A stretch of 5,802 bases of DNA, taken from positions 1-5,802 of the forward strand of contig JAKLIM010000249.1 in assembly GCA_022709605.1 (NCBI GenBank), given 5' to 3'. The first letter of the stretch is position 1. Every line of letters starts with the position of its first letter. Shown here in pieces: positions 5,076-5,802 of the stretch. The stretch comes from Bacteroidota bacterium. Lineage in GTDB: Bacteria > Bacteroidota > Bacteroidia > Bacteroidales > Paludibacteraceae. Under the pieces are notes generated by a model, which was not told the origin of the DNA, made no database searches, and saw only the letters and a program-made list of their open reading frames with translations. The position numbers and the translations under genes are program-made.

Positions 5076-5213
5076 CGGTCAAGTGTATGAGTAGTGTGGT
5101 TTACACATACATTCAATTTAAGAACAAAATTTATACAACGGAGCGTAAAACCCATCCATCGTTTTTACGTGGATGGGTAGTTCACTAACCACATTACTTA
5201 TACACTTTGTTAT
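5072..5213 (+). ncRNA. Long stem-loop element between genes; RNA or folded site
   Basis: Positions 5081-5101 and 5187-5207 form a 21-bp stem with no bulge. Nineteen pairs are Watson-Crick, and two (G5089 with T5199, G5094 with T5194) become G.U only in the rightward transcript; the opposite strand would have C.A mismatches. Outside it, ATAAC (5072-5076) can pair with GTTAT (5209-5213). Inside are a nested hairpin with two competing stems (5144-5178) and a weak AATTT/AAATT stem (5115-5131). It may be a structured RNA, a leader controlling the 75-aa gene that starts 22 bp after it, or a folded recombination site of the attC kind. It matches no RNA family I can name. The structure is seen; function is open. 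The region holds no convincing gene. Confidence 0.55.
5144..5178 (+). other. Nested hairpin with two mutually exclusive stems
   Basis: Stem A pairs CGTAAAA (5144-5150) with TTTTACG (5163-5169). Stem B pairs ACCCATCCA (5150-5158) with TGGATGGGT (5170-5178). The order is A, B, A', B', as in an H-type pseudoknot, but the connecting loops are essentially absent, so both full stems cannot form at once. The GC-richer stem B should dominate, with stem A an alternative or partial tertiary pairing. It is the apical part of the larger stem-loop 5081-5207. Confidence 0.5.
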
Positions 5214-5230
5214 AGGTATGTAAAATTTAC
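5209..5230 (+). repeat. Inverted repeat, left copy, before the 75-aa gene
   Basis: GTTATAGGTA (5209-5218), TG, then TAAAATTTAC (5221-5230) is the inverse of 5462-5482 over 20 bases, with a 2-versus-1 base difference in the middle. It ends 4 bp before the ATG at 5235. Its first five bases can alternatively pair with 5072-5076 at the foot of the long stem-loop. Confidence 0.6.
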
Positions 5231-5234
5231 GGAT

Positions 5235-5462
5235 ATGAGAAACGATGAAGAAATTAAAACAATAAAACAAGAGTTGCTTGAAAAATACAACATTAACACT
5301 GATAGAGATTTAATTAAGCAACTCGGAATACAAGACGAAGACAAAAGCAAGTTGTTTGCTTGGATAAGATACCAATGCGCTTATTCTTACAGAGAAGGTT
5401 TTGATAACGGACAAGACGAACTTAAAGAACAACTTGCTGACTTATTAAGACCACGAAGGTAG
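5235..5462 (+). CDS. 75-aa helical hypothetical protein bracketed by inverted repeats
   Basis: This small, charged, apparently all-helical protein has no cysteine motif, except a single C48, and no membrane segment. Predicted helices are NDEEIKTIKQELLEKY (3-18), TDRDLIKQLG (22-31), DKSKLFAWIRYQCAYSYREGF (36-56) and DELKEQLADLLR (61-72), ending in RPRR. An internal tract of aromatics (F41, W43, Y46, Y50, Y52, F56) could form a core or interaction face. An inverted repeat lies 4 bp before the ATG, and its partner begins inside the stop codon (G5462), so gene and repeats form one compact unit. A poor -7-like word, TACACTTTG (5201-5209), has one extra base; otherwise expression depends on the promoter at 4436. 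Function unknown. Confidence 0.7.
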   Translation: MRNDEEIKTIKQELLEKYNINTDRDLIKQLGIQDEDKSKLFAWIRYQCAYSYREGFDNGQDELKEQLADLLRPRR

Positions 5463-5482
5463 TAAATTTTATTACCTATAAC
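5462..5482 (-). repeat. Inverted repeat, right copy, at the end of the 75-aa gene
   Basis: GTAAATTTTA (5462-5471), T, then TACCTATAAC (5473-5482) is the inverted partner of 5209-5230. It begins with the last base of the TAG stop. The rest of the gap (5483-5525) repeats on a small scale the boundary words of the earlier stem-loop: ATAACGG (5478-5484) and TTTAGTTAT (5497-5505), against ATAACGG (5072-5078) and TTTGTTAT (5206-5213). There is no long stem between them here. The gap then runs into an A-rich leader. No terminator or promoter is evident in it. Confidence 0.6.
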
Positions 5483-5525
5483 GGAATGACGGTTGCTTTA
5501 GTTATTAATTAAAAAAACAAAATAT

Positions 5526-5802
5526 ATGAAAACAGCAAAAGAAATATTAACAAAATACTCAGACGGGGATTATACACAATATCAAGGGTATGAAAATATA
5601 TTACTTGCAATGAAAGAATATGCAGAACAGTTCAAATTAAAGCAACCGCTTGTTATGCCTTCGTTGCTTGCTGCTGGTAAATTAGCACTTATAGCAAGAT
5701 TGGTAACAAAATCCAACGCAAAGAATTTAAGTCAAAGGATTGAGCAAATGGAATCCGCCTTAGACGCTTATGACAATGAAATAATGTCAATTAGCAATGA
5801 GG
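5526..5802 (+). CDS. Hypothetical protein, truncated by window end
   Basis: The first 92 codons are present and the frame is open at the right edge. The start MKTAKEILTKYSDGDYTQYQ (1-20), followed by GYENILLAMKEYAEQF (21-36), is a pattern I recall from many small Bacteroidota phage and element proteins of unknown function (T-A-K-E-I-L near the start, then an I-L-x-A-M-x-E-Y-A helix). A more hydrophobic stretch, PLVMPSLLAAGKLALIARLV (41-60), contains two lysine or arginine positions and is probably a buried helix, not a membrane segment. A helical, coiled-coil-like part (66-92, LSQRIEQMESALDAYDNEIM) follows. The ATG follows an A-rich leader without a Shine-Dalgarno sequence. Function unknown. 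Confidence 0.75.
   Translation, partial: MKTAKEILTKYSDGDYTQYQGYENILLAMKEYAEQFKLKQPLVMPSLLAAGKLALIARLVTKSNAKNLSQRIEQMESALDAYDNEIMSISNE

Noticed and set aside
5081..5207. Retron msr/msd RNA
   Set aside because: The long closing stem is reminiscent, but no reverse transcriptase gene follows; the next gene encodes only 75 residues without a YxDD motif.
5070..5234. tRNA or tmRNA gene
   Set aside because: There is no cloverleaf, no T-loop consensus and no anticodon arm; the structure is one long stem with a nested hairpin.

Overview
The window looks like part of the genome of a tailed phage (or a prophage) whose host belongs to the Bacteroidota. The virion evidence is a leftward gene pair, a probable scaffold or capsid-assembly protein followed by a probable HK97-fold major capsid protein. 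The host evidence is the promoter type: four copies of the Bacteroidota -7 element TAnnTTTG (all TATCTTTG), three of them with a TTG/TTTG -33 element 19-20 bp upstream. No start codon has a convincing Shine-Dalgarno sequence, and upstream regions are A/T-rich, as is usual for that phylum. No integrase, terminase, portal, tRNA or CRISPR array is visible.

Layout. Positions 1-126 hold a divergent promoter pair: one promoter leads left out of the window, the other drives a rightward operon of four genes (127-1751). These are a small SH3-like protein, a zinc-ribbon/metallophosphoesterase fusion starting at TTG, a 67-aa protein overlapping it by ATGA, and an 86-aa protein ending in LGCSPTSA. Positions 1752-1863 separate this operon from the convergent capsid unit and hold a strong hairpin plus a U-tracted bidirectional terminator. 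Positions 1864-4309 are the leftward capsid unit. Positions 4310-4461 are a second divergent promoter region. From there a rightward run of small genes of unknown function begins (4462-4851, 4854-5075, 5235-5462, and 5526 to the window end, truncated).

How the parts fit. The scaffold and capsid genes form a self-contained bicistronic unit, with its own promoter and terminator, transcribed against the genes on both sides. This suggests modular early/late control through divergent promoter regions. Both regions also carry a pair of TTAACA hexamers spaced exactly 10 bp apart, a candidate operator.

The most unusual stretch is 5070-5510. A 21-bp imperfect inverted repeat, with two G.U pairs that are favourable only in the rightward RNA, encloses an internal hairpin with two overlapping alternative stems. 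The sequence just after it (5209-5230) is also an inverted repeat of 5462-5482, so the 75-aa gene 5235-5462 is tightly bracketed. This could be a structured RNA or leader, or a small cassette with attC-like folded boundaries. The sequence alone does not decide between them.
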